Notes: generated by a model not told the origin, from the sequence alone. A stretch of DNA of 10,031 nucleotides from Pseudomonadales bacterium (GCA_016763235.1 JAESUE010000384.1:1-10031), one strand, 5' to 3'; shown: positions 1 through 8,072, counted from the stretch's first letter. Translations and numbers: made by a program.

Positions 1-457
1 TCTCTAGCCCTCCGTTCAAATATTTTTTTATAAGCAATATCTTTGATTCCGAATCCGCCGGCATTTTTAGCGCTACACTGTTCTCTTCAATGATCTCAAT
101 CAACAGAACGCACATTTCCTTAAATAATATCGGACGTCGTAGGCTCGAAATATCATAGGTGTATATTTTCGAGAACCCTCTTAGAGACAAGATGATTGGA
201 ATAACTGGGTACCACCCAGTACCTATTTCTAACGCTTGTAAAGATTGATTATCTAATTCATCAACAGATCCAACGCCTCTATTTTCTAGAAATGATTCTA
301 TATGTCTTTCGCACTGATCAATTTTATCTTTTATTTTCCCCTTTTTCGTTACCAAACTTTTGGTAACAAACCGTTGAAGCGCATAGTTAATATCTTTTTC
401 AAAAGGCATCCACTCAATTACGCGATGTAACACAGCTTTTATTCGCCAATCAGGCAT
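1..457 (-). CDS. SAM-dependent methyltransferase, N-terminal part (cut by window edge)
   Basis: The first 152 codons of a gene that runs off the left edge. An ATG at 457 lies 25 bases after the wzy stop, with a GGAG at 469-472 about 11 bases upstream. Residues 76-87 read LEIGTGWYPVIP, the glycine-rich motif I that binds S-adenosylmethionine in class I methyltransferases. It is followed by IYTYDIS at 98-104, where Asp102 fits the acidic residue after strand 2 that contacts the SAM ribose. Residues 1-70 are helical and charged, without a signal peptide, so the enzyme is probably cytoplasmic. From its place in the operon it may methylate a sugar or a lipid-linked precursor, or cap the glycan chain, but the substrate cannot be read from this part. 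The family is fairly sure; the specific function is unknown. Confidence 0.8.
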   Translation of the reverse strand, partial: MPDWRIKAVLHRVIEWMPFEKDINYALQRFVTKSLVTKKGKIKDKIDQCERHIESFLENRGVGSVDELDNQSLQALEIGTGWYPVIPIILSLRGFSKIYTYDISSLRRPILFKEMCVLLIEIIEENSVALKMPADSESKILLIKKYLNGGLE

Positions 458-482
458 ATGAGTTTATTCTCCGTTTTATGGG

Positions 483-2051
483 CTAAAAATAATCATTATG
501 CATTTCGTAGCGCTCATCTAATCTCGACCATTCATGCAATATTCCATAGGGCATTAGCATCAAAAAAATCATGCAAATATCCTGCAATCCCGCAAAATAC
601 CCCCACACTATTGTTGCCACTACTGGCGCTAGTACATATATATTTTTACCGCGATTTAATTTATAGAGGCCAGTCTTTTCTTTTCTAACCAATACGACAT
701 TCACTACGGCAAAATGCATAATCACGAACAATCCGAACCCAACTAAACCATATTCGGCAATCATTGCCCCCATCGCAGGAGGCCGTGGAGGCTCAGAAAT
801 TCCGCCAAAGGATGAGCCCATGTTAATTACATTGGTATTTGAACCGCGCTCACTCGCAATCCTGTTGAAATACTCGCCGGATACCGGAAAATATCCATAG
901 TTACCCACGCCAGTTAATGCAAAATGAGGGTTTTCGACTAATGCTGTAACTGCTGCTTCGACGTACATATATCGTCCGGAATCTCCTTTCGCACTCGTTA
1001 CCGTATTGTTATGATATTGGTAGGTATGAGATCCGCCTGAGATAATTGCAGCACCAAGAATAGATTCACTCATATCAAATACCCATTGAGGCCGATTTAG
1101 GACCACCGAGGTAATTAATACTATCGTTAGTAAAGCACCGACATACATTTTGATTGTTTTTCTCAATCCTATAGAAAAAGGCATCAATACCGAGCAAATA
1201 ATTAAGGGCAGCACTCCAGCACGGCTGTCGCTTAAAATAGCTACCATGAAAACCAGAAATAAGACAATCGATCCCAGTAATTTATTTTTCTTCTCTTCGT
1301 CCATCAGCAACATAAAGGCAGCTGGAACAGCCAAAACCCCAGCCACAGTTTTATACCCCGCACCAGCATTCCCTAAACCTTCTAAATAGCCAATTTTGCT
1401 AATAAATCTAAGGTCACCTTGAAAGCCCAAAACACCGACAATAAATAGCCAATGTATTATTACCAGAGTAAAATAAACAACACTCACCCATGCAATCATT
1501 ACTGTTAGGGTCTTTGGATCGGGTTTCTTAAACTCATAGTTGGTAACAAGAAATGTAAGAATCAAAATATCCATAAATACAATTACAAGGCGTATTGCCT
1601 TTACATTGCCGTAAGCAATGACTCCGACAATCCCCATCATTAGCAAATGCGCTATAAAGATATAGAACAATATGGTCCATAATTTTTGTTCATTTTTTTT
1701 GCGCATCTTGTACACACCTTTAGTACAATTTAGAACGCCAGCAGCGGTAATGCAGGTGACCAAATAATCATCAAGTATAGCGAATCCTAATGCATAGACC
1801 CCAGAAGTAAATATAGATACCGAAACTAATACCGTCCAAAAACTATCCGGATAAGAAACAATCGAGAAAAATAACACGACGCCACTAATAAAAAATAATG
1901 CTACGGCTATACCCGGGAATTGCCAGGGCAATAAAGTAGTACCCCACGGATATTTCGTAGCATGAACGGACCCAATGAATACTGAAAGAAGCGCGATCCA
2001 GATTCCATACTGGGCAAATTTGGTACTCTTGATTAGCTCGTGAGCGCTCAA
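483..2051 (-). CDS. wzy: Polysaccharide polymerase Wzy / O-antigen ligase-family membrane protein
   Basis: A 522-residue inner-membrane protein with about 11-13 hydrophobic helices. It has a large periplasmic loop between roughly residues 318 and 430. Two features match the Wzy_C (O-antigen ligase/polymerase) family: a SDSRAGV motif at 274-280 at the start of a helix, and a loop segment with GRYMYVEAAV (359-368), ENPHFALTGVGNYGYFP (373-389) and later PPRPP plus EYGLVGFG (433-440). Such proteins join undecaprenol-linked repeat units in the periplasm or transfer the finished chain. Polymerase is preferred over ligase because the gene lies in a wzi-wza-wzz export operon. The start is a TTG at 2051: AGGGGG at 2059-2064 precedes it by 7 bases, and the nearby ATG is followed at once by a stop. 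It begins 24 bases after the lipoprotein gene. The family is clear; polymerase versus ligase is inferred. Confidence 0.85.
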   Translation of the reverse strand: MSAHELIKSTKFAQYGIWIALLSVFIGSVHATKYPWGTTLLPWQFPGIAVALFFISGVVLFFSIVSYPDSFWTVLVSVSIFTSGVYALGFAILDDYLVTCITAAGVLNCTKGVYKMRKKNEQKLWTILFYIFIAHLLMMGIVGVIAYGNVKAIRLVIVFMDILILTFLVTNYEFKKPDPKTLTVMIAWVSVVYFTLVIIHWLFIVGVLGFQGDLRFISKIGYLEGLGNAGAGYKTVAGVLAVPAAFMLLMDEEKKNKLLGSIVLFLVFMVAILSDSRAGVLPLIICSVLMPFSIGLRKTIKMYVGALLTIVLITSVVLNRPQWVFDMSESILGAAIISGGSHTYQYHNNTVTSAKGDSGRYMYVEAAVTALVENPHFALTGVGNYGYFPVSGEYFNRIASERGSNTNVINMGSSFGGISEPPRPPAMGAMIAEYGLVGFGLFVIMHFAVVNVVLVRKEKTGLYKLNRGKNIYVLAPVVATIVWGYFAGLQDICMIFLMLMPYGILHEWSRLDERYEMHNDYF

Positions 2052-2058
2052 TTTACAT

Positions 2059-2064
2059 CCCCCT
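2059..2064 (-). promoter_or_regulatory. Shine-Dalgarno site that fixes the wzy TTG start
   Basis: AGGGGG on the minus strand, 7 bases before the TTG at 2051. The intervening ATG reads ATG TAA and cannot start a protein, so this site supports TTG initiation. Confidence 0.65.
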
Positions 2065-2075
2065 AACTAAATGAT

Positions 2076-4340
2076 TTAATGAACTGGGGTATACGACCAG
2101 AGCTTCTCGGTGTCCGCTAAATATATTTTTCTATTGACGAAAACCACTGGCTGAATAAATTCATCCTTAAATAATTTTCTTTCAGGCTTATCACCGACAT
2201 TATCCCAATGCTCCATGCTTACTAATCCATTCACATAAATCACTTTTTCAAATCCATTTCTACAAACTAAAATAAAACTTTTATCGTCTTTTCCTATCAC
2301 TTTGGTAATTTTACTTTCTGCTCTCGTCACGAAAACACGCTCCAAAGTGGGGGTTACTTTATACAAAACATCCCCCTCGGTTACAAACACACCCCGAATG
2401 CCATTATCTTCATCCATGAGCGTAAATAAATTAGCTGTCTCCGCCTGAATATTATTTTGGGCTACTATTTCAAATCGGTCTTGATCCAATAAGAATAGCT
2501 TTGAATGTCCACTATTATCTATACCAAACATAATCAAATGCTTTTGGTCCCACACGGCAAGATCCTTAATGATTGGAAAATCGTGGTCAATATTGTTTTT
2601 TACATGGAGTGTATTATCGACGAAATCTGCCTTTGCTAACGCATAAGCTTTGGGGGCTTCGTAGTCTGATTCACTTTGAAACCACACCCCTCCATCCAAC
2701 GCCTGAACTCCCTTGCGCACCCTCATTTGCCGCCGACTACCCATCGCTCCTAGGTTGATGGGGTTGCTCTCTACACCCGAACCAGGGCGCCAGGGCAAAG
2801 AAGGATCATATTTAAAAAGTATGCTATCAGGATACGCAGCACCATAGATTAAGTCGTCGTTTCCTGAGATTAGTAGGTTGATTTGCCCTTCGAGATTGGG
2901 TACCGCTTCTTTCAATAACAAAATGGAGTTGGTATGTGGATCAAACTTAGACAAATGAGACATCGTGAGTAATCCCCCGCCATAGATAGCACCATCGGCT
3001 CCTTTAACAAGCGAACTAATTTCCGCAGGGGAGTTATTAATCGCTGAAATTCGAACCTGGCGTTCAGTATTATGATTCAAATCCACCAACAGATAGTCTT
3101 TCCTCCCTCTCAACCAAATAATTAACTCTTTACGATTTGTCACCCCAAGCACCTCGATGTCTCCAAGTTGAGGATGATTCCACATTAAAGGCGCTTCTAA
3201 GGGAAACTCGATGACAGAAGACATTTTTAGTGCACCTAAGTCCACCCTTCCTAGCTCAACGAAATCACCATCGCTTAATCTCTCAAAAAATATTTTTTTT
3301 TCAGGGAAATAGTATAATGAATTAAGTGAAAAATGCTGAGAGTGAAAGAAATCAACTTTAATCAATCGATCAAATAACATGTCTTGCACCTGGCTACGAT
3401 CATCTGCTACCAGAGCCATGTCTATTTCTTCTAGACTATTTATATCAACCGGAATTTTTTTTATGTCAAAGAATTTATTCATTAAAACTACGTAATAAAT
3501 CTCATTCTGTTCGTCCCAACTACTAACACGCCAATCTTTGTACCCTTCAATTTCTCTTTTTCGATGCCCTTTAATCTCGTCAAACCAATATTGATTAAAT
3601 GGGTAAGCCCTGTAATACCACACCCGTCCACTGGGATCGACGCTTTGAACTCCTGCATATCCAGAAACCGTATCACTTGTCTCTAAAAAGGGAAGCACTT
3701 CTAATTCCGATGTACCAATATTAACTTTTAACAAACCATCATACTCTCCCAGCTCCCATCCTGGAGTACTTAAAATCATATAGACATAATCCTCATGCGT
3801 AGCAATTTGGTGAAGCCAGCCCTTTAGCCCATACCCTTTAATCCACCGTAAAAGACGCGATTCCCGAATACCCCATTCAACGTTATCTGGAGGGAATACC
3901 TTTCGGTAGGTATTTTTCGCTGGGTCAAATGCAATAATTTGCGGTCTCAATGAACCTCCAAGCAAAAACTGACGACGCTGCGTATTCCACGCATAAGAGC
4001 GCGCCTCCCTCGACCCACTGATCCACTCGCGATGTATTTTTTGTGAATTTTGACCCTCTGAATTACCGCGCGATACCATAAAAAATCCGTGCATGTCCCG
4101 ATCACCATAATGAGATTCCAAAGTTGAGAAGCTAATATTGATGTCCTTTTCAACAGTGGGATAGGCAAAGGAGGCACGAGTAATATCTTGCATTATTACC
4201 GCACTTTGCTCCAACTTGAATCCCGATTCGGATTTATTTTTAAAATTACATCCCACGAGAAGAAAACTAATAATGCAATAAACAACAGCATCTAGAGCAA
4301 GCTGGCTGACTCCAGATATTAGAGGCCTTCCTGATATCAA
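2076..4340 (-). CDS. Predicted beta-propeller lipoprotein of unknown function
   Basis: A 754-residue protein, not recognised as a named family. The N-terminus has a hydrophobic stretch ending in LLVGC, a fair lipobox with Cys31 as the lipidation site, followed by FKNKSES; this predicts a periplasmic or outer-membrane lipoprotein. The rest is rich in short beta-strand repeats that look like propeller blades. The clearest are GADGAIYGGG...LSKFDPHT (about 447-470) and GNDDLIYGAAYPD...FKYDP (about 493-513); weaker ones include QIIAFDPAKN (134-143) and GDVLYKVTPTLE (656-667). The pattern of a D/G-rich turn, IYGG, then a strand and FDP is common in lyase-like and kelch/SMP-30-like propellers, but no catalytic set can be named. 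The TTG at 4340 is chosen because AAGGAG lies 6 bases upstream. An upstream TTG at 4361 would give 761 residues but has no ribosome site, and no ATG or GTG lies between the preceding in-frame stop and either TTG. Its position between wzz and wzy suggests a role in polymer assembly, binding or trimming; that is inference. Confidence 0.8.
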   Translation of the reverse strand: MISGRPLISGVSQLALDAVVYCIISFLLVGCNFKNKSESGFKLEQSAVIMQDITRASFAYPTVEKDINISFSTLESHYGDRDMHGFFMVSRGNSEGQNSQKIHREWISGSREARSYAWNTQRRQFLLGGSLRPQIIAFDPAKNTYRKVFPPDNVEWGIRESRLLRWIKGYGLKGWLHQIATHEDYVYMILSTPGWELGEYDGLLKVNIGTSELEVLPFLETSDTVSGYAGVQSVDPSGRVWYYRAYPFNQYWFDEIKGHRKREIEGYKDWRVSSWDEQNEIYYVVLMNKFFDIKKIPVDINSLEEIDMALVADDRSQVQDMLFDRLIKVDFFHSQHFSLNSLYYFPEKKIFFERLSDGDFVELGRVDLGALKMSSVIEFPLEAPLMWNHPQLGDIEVLGVTNRKELIIWLRGRKDYLLVDLNHNTERQVRISAINNSPAEISSLVKGADGAIYGGGLLTMSHLSKFDPHTNSILLLKEAVPNLEGQINLLISGNDDLIYGAAYPDSILFKYDPSLPWRPGSGVESNPINLGAMGSRRQMRVRKGVQALDGGVWFQSESDYEAPKAYALAKADFVDNTLHVKNNIDHDFPIIKDLAVWDQKHLIMFGIDNSGHSKLFLLDQDRFEIVAQNNIQAETANLFTLMDEDNGIRGVFVTEGDVLYKVTPTLERVFVTRAESKITKVIGKDDKSFILVCRNGFEKVIYVNGLVSMEHWDNVGDKPERKLFKDEFIQPVVFVNRKIYLADTEKLWSYTPVH

Positions 4341-4346
4341 TCTGAA

Positions 4347-4352
4347 CTCCTT
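4347..4352 (-). promoter_or_regulatory. Shine-Dalgarno site that decides the lipoprotein start
   Basis: AAGGAG on the minus strand, exactly 6 bases before the TTG at 4340 and directly after the stop of the 51-codon small ORF (4354). It lies downstream of the alternative TTG at 4361, so it cannot serve that codon. The spacing suits translational coupling from the small ORF. Confidence 0.7.
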
Positions 4353-4353
4353 T

Positions 4354-4509
4354 TCATACAAGGTAATATTTACTAAATAAACGCCCTTCCATTTGGTCGT
4401 CCCCTAGTAGAGCAGGACTTGAATTTCCATCAAAAGAGAAGCGACATTTTTTATTTATACATTTATCTATCTTAATGATACCCTTATTTTCTATTTCAAA
4501 TATTTTCAT
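4354..4509 (-). CDS. Candidate 51-residue small protein coupled to wzz
   Basis: An ORF that exactly fills the gap between wzz and the lipoprotein gene. Its ATG overlaps the wzz stop in the arrangement ATGA, and its TGA at 4354 is followed at once by the lipoprotein ribosome site. The protein begins MKIFEIENKGIIKIDKC, contains two Cys at 17 and 22, and ends LLGDDQMEGRLFSKYYLV. It has no signal peptide or membrane helix and is not recognised. No clear Shine-Dalgarno lies upstream, so initiation would depend on terminating wzz ribosomes. It could be a true small protein, a leader that couples translation to the lipoprotein gene, or the decayed N-terminus of a lost gene. The stop-start overlap and exact fit argue against chance, but at 51 codons chance is not excluded. 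Confidence 0.5.
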   Translation of the reverse strand: MKIFEIENKGIIKIDKCINKKCRFSFDGNSSPALLGDDQMEGRLFSKYYLV

Positions 4510-5426
4510 GCGTAAGTAGAGGATTCTTTTCTTTCGAATTTAAAATGTTTATTGTTTTGAACAAATTCCTTTATAATTGCCATCACCAAACCAAGCAATC
4601 CACCAAGCACCCCTCCCACCATTACAATTAACTTACGCTTCGGCTTGATTCTATATTTTGGCTTAATGGATGGATCCACAACACGAAATGCAAACTGCTG
4701 CCGCACATGGGCCAATTTTACTTTTTGCAACTCGCTCGCAATTAAGCTATACATCACTTCTCGTAGTTCAACTTCGTGGGTTTTAGATATTTCTCTTTTT
4801 AAATATTCTATACTTCTCTCTCCCTCATCTATGGTTTCTTTTCTCAGGTAATTATTTATTTCGTGAACGATAAGATTTGCCCAATCAGAAGCAAGCTGAG
4901 GGTCTTCCCAAACCACGCTCAAAACTAACAATCCAGTATCAGTATTATTATCAATATGAACAATAGACCAAAAAAGCCGGTAAGTAGTCCACTCATCAGG
5001 CTGTAATTTAGGGTCATCACTTTTCCATTTACCAGCCTCAAAATCCCATAATTCAGAAAATAGTTTTTGCTTCATATTATGTTTTTTAATAAATATTCGA
5101 GTGAATACACGAGATCTTAACGTAGCCAAATTAGTCTCTAGATCACCGCTTCTCACCGCGCTCAATCCAGCAATTGAGCCTAACGCACCAAATTTATTTA
5201 TAATCGAGTTAAATCCATTATTTTTTTTATTGTCTACCGAAGGAGACAACAATACATCCGCTTGATAGACAGGCTTACTCAAAAGTGCATAAGTAACAAA
5301 TACTCCAACCACTAAAGTAAAGACAACCGAAACCAACAATACGTTACGCTTAATAATAACCCAATACTCAAATAGGTCCATTTGCTCCGATTCATCCAGC
5401 GTCTCTATATGCTTAACTTCTTCCAT
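4506..5426 (-). CDS. wzz: Wzz-type polysaccharide chain-length regulator
   Basis: A 306-residue polysaccharide co-polymerase that oligomerises in the inner membrane and sets chain length with Wzy. Architecture fits the Wzz family (PF02706): a short cytoplasmic start with LFEYWVIIKRN at 18-28, membrane helix 1 at about 28-49, then SKPVYQADVLLSPS (50-63) at the start of the periplasmic domain. A charged, probably coiled helix runs from about 195 to 240. The proline-rich RVVDPSIKPKYRIKPKRK (248-265) leads into membrane helix 2 at about 265-285. Only about 20 cytoplasmic residues follow, without Walker motifs or a tyrosine cluster, so this is not a Wzc-type kinase fusion. The ATG at 5426 has AAGGA (5437-5441) 10 bases upstream. 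It starts 64 bases after the exporter gene and its stop overlaps the next small ORF. Confidence 0.92.
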   Translation of the reverse strand: MEEVKHIETLDESEQMDLFEYWVIIKRNVLLVSVVFTLVVGVFVTYALLSKPVYQADVLLSPSVDNKKNNGFNSIINKFGALGSIAGLSAVRSGDLETNLATLRSRVFTRIFIKKHNMKQKLFSELWDFEAGKWKSDDPKLQPDEWTTYRLFWSIVHIDNNTDTGLLVLSVVWEDPQLASDWANLIVHEINNYLRKETIDEGERSIEYLKREISKTHEVELREVMYSLIASELQKVKLAHVRQQFAFRVVDPSIKPKYRIKPKRKLIVMVGGVLGGLLGLVMAIIKEFVQNNKHFKFERKESSTYA

Positions 5427-5466
5427 TAGATTATATTCCTTGTTATAGGAGAGCCATTCCTCATGC

Positions 5467-5487
5467 AGCTATCTTTTACTTATAGCT
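5467..5487. repeat. Short inverted repeat between the exporter and wzz genes
   Basis: AGCTAT and ATAGCT are perfect 6-base arms around a 9-base loop, just after the exporter stop. The RNA could form a small hairpin, but the minus strand has no T-run after it, so it is not an intrinsic terminator. It might modulate mRNA ends, or be chance. Confidence 0.3.
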
Positions 5488-5490
5488 CTT

Positions 5491-7980
5491 CTACTTAAAT
5501 ACGCCTACACTATTGAGCGCAGCCAATGTAGTGGACAAATTAAACAATACTTTACTCACATTATTCCAATAGGTTAACGCTGTCGTCCTATTGATGTTGT
5601 AAGGAATCACAATCGTATCACCATGAGCGATCGTTGTTCCCCTTTTAACAAACCAAGTTCTTTTTATCGGTATTACGTTTCCATTTACATTGATAACGTA
5701 AATTCTTTTTTTATCCGCTTTTGAAGTAAGTCCTCCGCTTTTTTCTATATAATCAAAGACGTCCTCGCCGCCCTTAAAAGTATGGGATGTCTGAAATTGC
5801 ACCTCCCCCAAAACCGTCACTTCAGAAGATTTAGAAGGAATCATCAGAAAATCTTTATCTTTCAATTTTAAATCTATCCCTTTATCACCCTTAAGTATAC
5901 TCGGAAGATCAATCACTAAACGACCATTTGCATTACTACTAGACAGCTGAGACAATAGCTTCTCACCTAGCACTTCGTTATTATCACTCACGTCCATCGT
6001 ATAAGCGTCCGACTTTATACTCATCAAATCCTTTTCTAAGCGCCCCTTTAATTTCTCTATATTTTGCTGCATTTTAATTCTTAGATTTTCTCTTAAGAAT
6101 ATCGCAGCATTAGGATCCGCAAATTCTGTCAACCCTCCCGCTCGAGAAATTAAATCGGAGATGGTATCTTTATTAAAAATAGGATATACCCCCGGATAAT
6201 TTACCTCCCCCCCTACATTGACTTCTGCACGTTCATTCCAATTTGGGATTTGTTTAATATACAGCTGATCTTTTGACATCAAAGGAACCTGTAAACCGTT
6301 TCCTTTTAGATCTAATAAAACACGTTCAATTTTCTGAAACGATTTTTTATCTACCGAGCTACGGGTAATTTCTGCCTCAACATCATAGGCCTTCTCGGTA
6401 AAACCACCTGCAGCGCTAATCAGACCAGCAACGTCCATAAATCTCGTTAAAGGATATAACCCTGGAAACTTTACGTTTCCAGATACGGTCACCAGTCTCA
6501 TGGGGTCAGTCGATAAAGCTTGAATTTCTAGCTGCCGAATAATCGGATTTAATATTTCATTTCTTTGGGCGTTATTTAGTCCAAATATGTATACCTGATC
6601 ACGAGGCATAAGTTCAGGATCCATTTCCGAACCAGGATTTTTGATTGCATTACCAATATCGAAGGCAATCATATCGATATTGCGACCAAACTTTAGTTCT
6701 CTTTTTATTAGTGCGTAATGTAAATCAGGAGAGGGTAACAGGTGCCGTACAGATGGAATTATATTGCTAACCCTTAAACCGGGCTTCCAAGCGATCCCAC
6801 CAGGCCTATGCACGTGGCCCTTGATCACCACAACGCCTTCAATTAAATCCAGCACTGGGGCTATTTCAATAATGTCGCCATTAAAAATATTTAGCGATTG
6901 TCCTCGCGAAGTATTCAAATTCATATCAACGATGGTCCTTTCTCCATTTTTATTGATTCGATCTATATGGTATGCACCTAAATAAGCTGTCGGAAGAAGA
7001 CCGCCGGAAAGAGAGATAATATCCGCTACCGTCTTTTCATTTTTTATTTCATAGACCGCGGGCCTTCGTACCTCGCCAGATATACCCACCGTATTTCCAA
7101 CGGGAGGGATAAATATTACATCCCCTGACATCAGGCGCTGATCACCACTCGTATCACCGTGTAAAAGTAGGTCATATAAATCTAAATCAGCAATCACTTT
7201 ACCTTGCCGTTTAAGCTGGATATTTCGAAGTGATCCAATACCTTTAACCCCACCGCTTACATACAGCCCATTGGTCATCGTCGACAGCGCACTGACAGTA
7301 TAAGTTCCAGACCGATAAACTTCCCCCAATACAAATATTTGAATCGACTTTAACGTACCCATCGTTATGCTAATATTGGCTCCAATAATACGCTCGGAAA
7401 CAATTTTTCCAATATATTTTTTTGCCCCCAGAAATGATAATCCAGCAATAGCCACAGGACCGATTCCTGGAAACTGTAGCTTACCGTCGCGATTAACAAA
7501 TAGTTCCTTGCTCCATGACTCTTTTCCGTATATTTGCACAAAAATTGAATCACCCGGCCCAAAAATATAGTCATTAGGAACAGACACAACAACGTCAGGT
7601 TCAAACGTGAATGGATTTCCCGCAAACAGCTCGTATCCGAACTGTTTTAGTTGGAATACATCTACTCCCGATCCGTTTTCCAGCGAGGGGCTTGCAACAA
7701 TATCGACCGCCTTTTTCCGATGACTATCTTTATTAGTCTTGGCCTCTCTTGGGCCAATTTGATCCGGTCTATGCAGTGATTCTGACACCCCTGACTTAAA
7801 TCTATCTATCTCGTTTAAGTCTATTCCGAATTCATCCGCCAGAGCTTTTTGCTCCATAGAACTCATGTTCCTGAGTTGCTGAATGTCAACCGAACGTGCC
7901 GCTGCTAATCCTCCCCCTAATACGATACTCAACATTAATAGATATTTTGAGACGTGTATGACTAAAGAGCGAAAATTCAT
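5491..7980 (-). CDS. wza: Wza-type outer-membrane polysaccharide exporter with six SLBB-like repeats
   Basis: An 829-residue export protein. The signal peptide MNFRSLVIHVSKYLLMLSIV... ends near LAAA (25-28). A short helical motif follows (MEQKALADEFGID, 42-54), as seen near the N-terminus of several large SLBB exporters. The Poly_export domain spans about 135-207, beginning PNDYIFGPGDSIFVQIYG. SLBB-like repeats, each with the [VI]-x-G-x-V-x-x-P-G-x-Y pattern, begin near 217 (VLGEVYRSGTYTV), 298, 384, 497, 587 and 721. The C-terminal helix (about 799-826) could be the membrane-spanning part, as in Wza, and guide the polymer across the outer membrane. E. coli Wza is about 380 residues, so this is the long form. 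There is no lipobox Cys, unlike Wza. An ATG at 8037 would add 19 polar residues before the signal peptide and has no ribosome site; the ATG at 7980 has AGAGGA 13 bases upstream and is preferred. Confidence 0.92.
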   Translation of the reverse strand: MNFRSLVIHVSKYLLMLSIVLGGGLAAARSVDIQQLRNMSSMEQKALADEFGIDLNEIDRFKSGVSESLHRPDQIGPREAKTNKDSHRKKAVDIVASPSLENGSGVDVFQLKQFGYELFAGNPFTFEPDVVVSVPNDYIFGPGDSIFVQIYGKESWSKELFVNRDGKLQFPGIGPVAIAGLSFLGAKKYIGKIVSERIIGANISITMGTLKSIQIFVLGEVYRSGTYTVSALSTMTNGLYVSGGVKGIGSLRNIQLKRQGKVIADLDLYDLLLHGDTSGDQRLMSGDVIFIPPVGNTVGISGEVRRPAVYEIKNEKTVADIISLSGGLLPTAYLGAYHIDRINKNGERTIVDMNLNTSRGQSLNIFNGDIIEIAPVLDLIEGVVVIKGHVHRPGGIAWKPGLRVSNIIPSVRHLLPSPDLHYALIKRELKFGRNIDMIAFDIGNAIKNPGSEMDPELMPRDQVYIFGLNNAQRNEILNPIIRQLEIQALSTDPMRLVTVSGNVKFPGLYPLTRFMDVAGLISAAGGFTEKAYDVEAEITRSSVDKKSFQKIERVLLDLKGNGLQVPLMSKDQLYIKQIPNWNERAEVNVGGEVNYPGVYPIFNKDTISDLISRAGGLTEFADPNAAIFLRENLRIKMQQNIEKLKGRLEKDLMSIKSDAYTMDVSDNNEVLGEKLLSQLSSSNANGRLVIDLPSILKGDKGIDLKLKDKDFLMIPSKSSEVTVLGEVQFQTSHTFKGGEDVFDYIEKSGGLTSKADKKRIYVINVNGNVIPIKRTWFVKRGTTIAHGDTIVIPYNINRTTALTYWNNVSKVLFNLSTTLAALNSVGVFK

Positions 7981-7993
7981 AATATTAAGACAT

Positions 7994-7999
7994 TCCTCT
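7994..7999 (-). promoter_or_regulatory. Probable Shine-Dalgarno site for the exporter gene
   Basis: AGAGGA on the minus strand, 13 bases before the ATG at 7980. The spacing is longer than usual, but the alternative ATG at 8037 has nothing comparable and would spoil the signal peptide. Confidence 0.5.
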
Positions 8000-8057
8000 T
8001 TTATCGATATTTCATTAGGCCAAATTTCAGCGTGCATTTTTTCAGCAAGAACGAGTA

Positions 8058-8072
8058 GTAAATATAATTTAC
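8058..8072. repeat. Perfect AT-rich inverted repeat in the exporter leader
   Basis: GTAAAT and ATTTAC flank a 3-base spacer, giving a 15-base perfect inverted repeat about 80 bases before the exporter start. It could be an operator half-site pair or a weak RNA hairpin. It has no known match that I can name. Confidence 0.3.

Noticed and set aside
204..220. Perfect inverted repeat ACTGGGT-ACC-ACCCAGT
   Set aside because: It falls on the codons for the methyltransferase motif GTGWYPV, so the bases are explained by coding; an operator or terminator here is unlikely and no T-run follows.
458..688. Plus-strand ORF of 76 codons over the end of wzy
   Set aside because: It lies antisense within the well-supported polymerase gene, has no ribosome site, and its protein resembles nothing; it is a shadow frame.
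4470..4500. Possible promoter before the lipoprotein gene (TATCAT -10-like hexamer)
   Set aside because: No acceptable -35 lies at 16-18 bases; in AT-rich DNA a lone -10-like hexamer is expected by chance.
7365..7625. Minus-strand 86-codon ORF inside the exporter gene
   Set aside because: It is a different frame within the Poly_export and first SLBB region, whose main-frame protein is clearly conserved in style.
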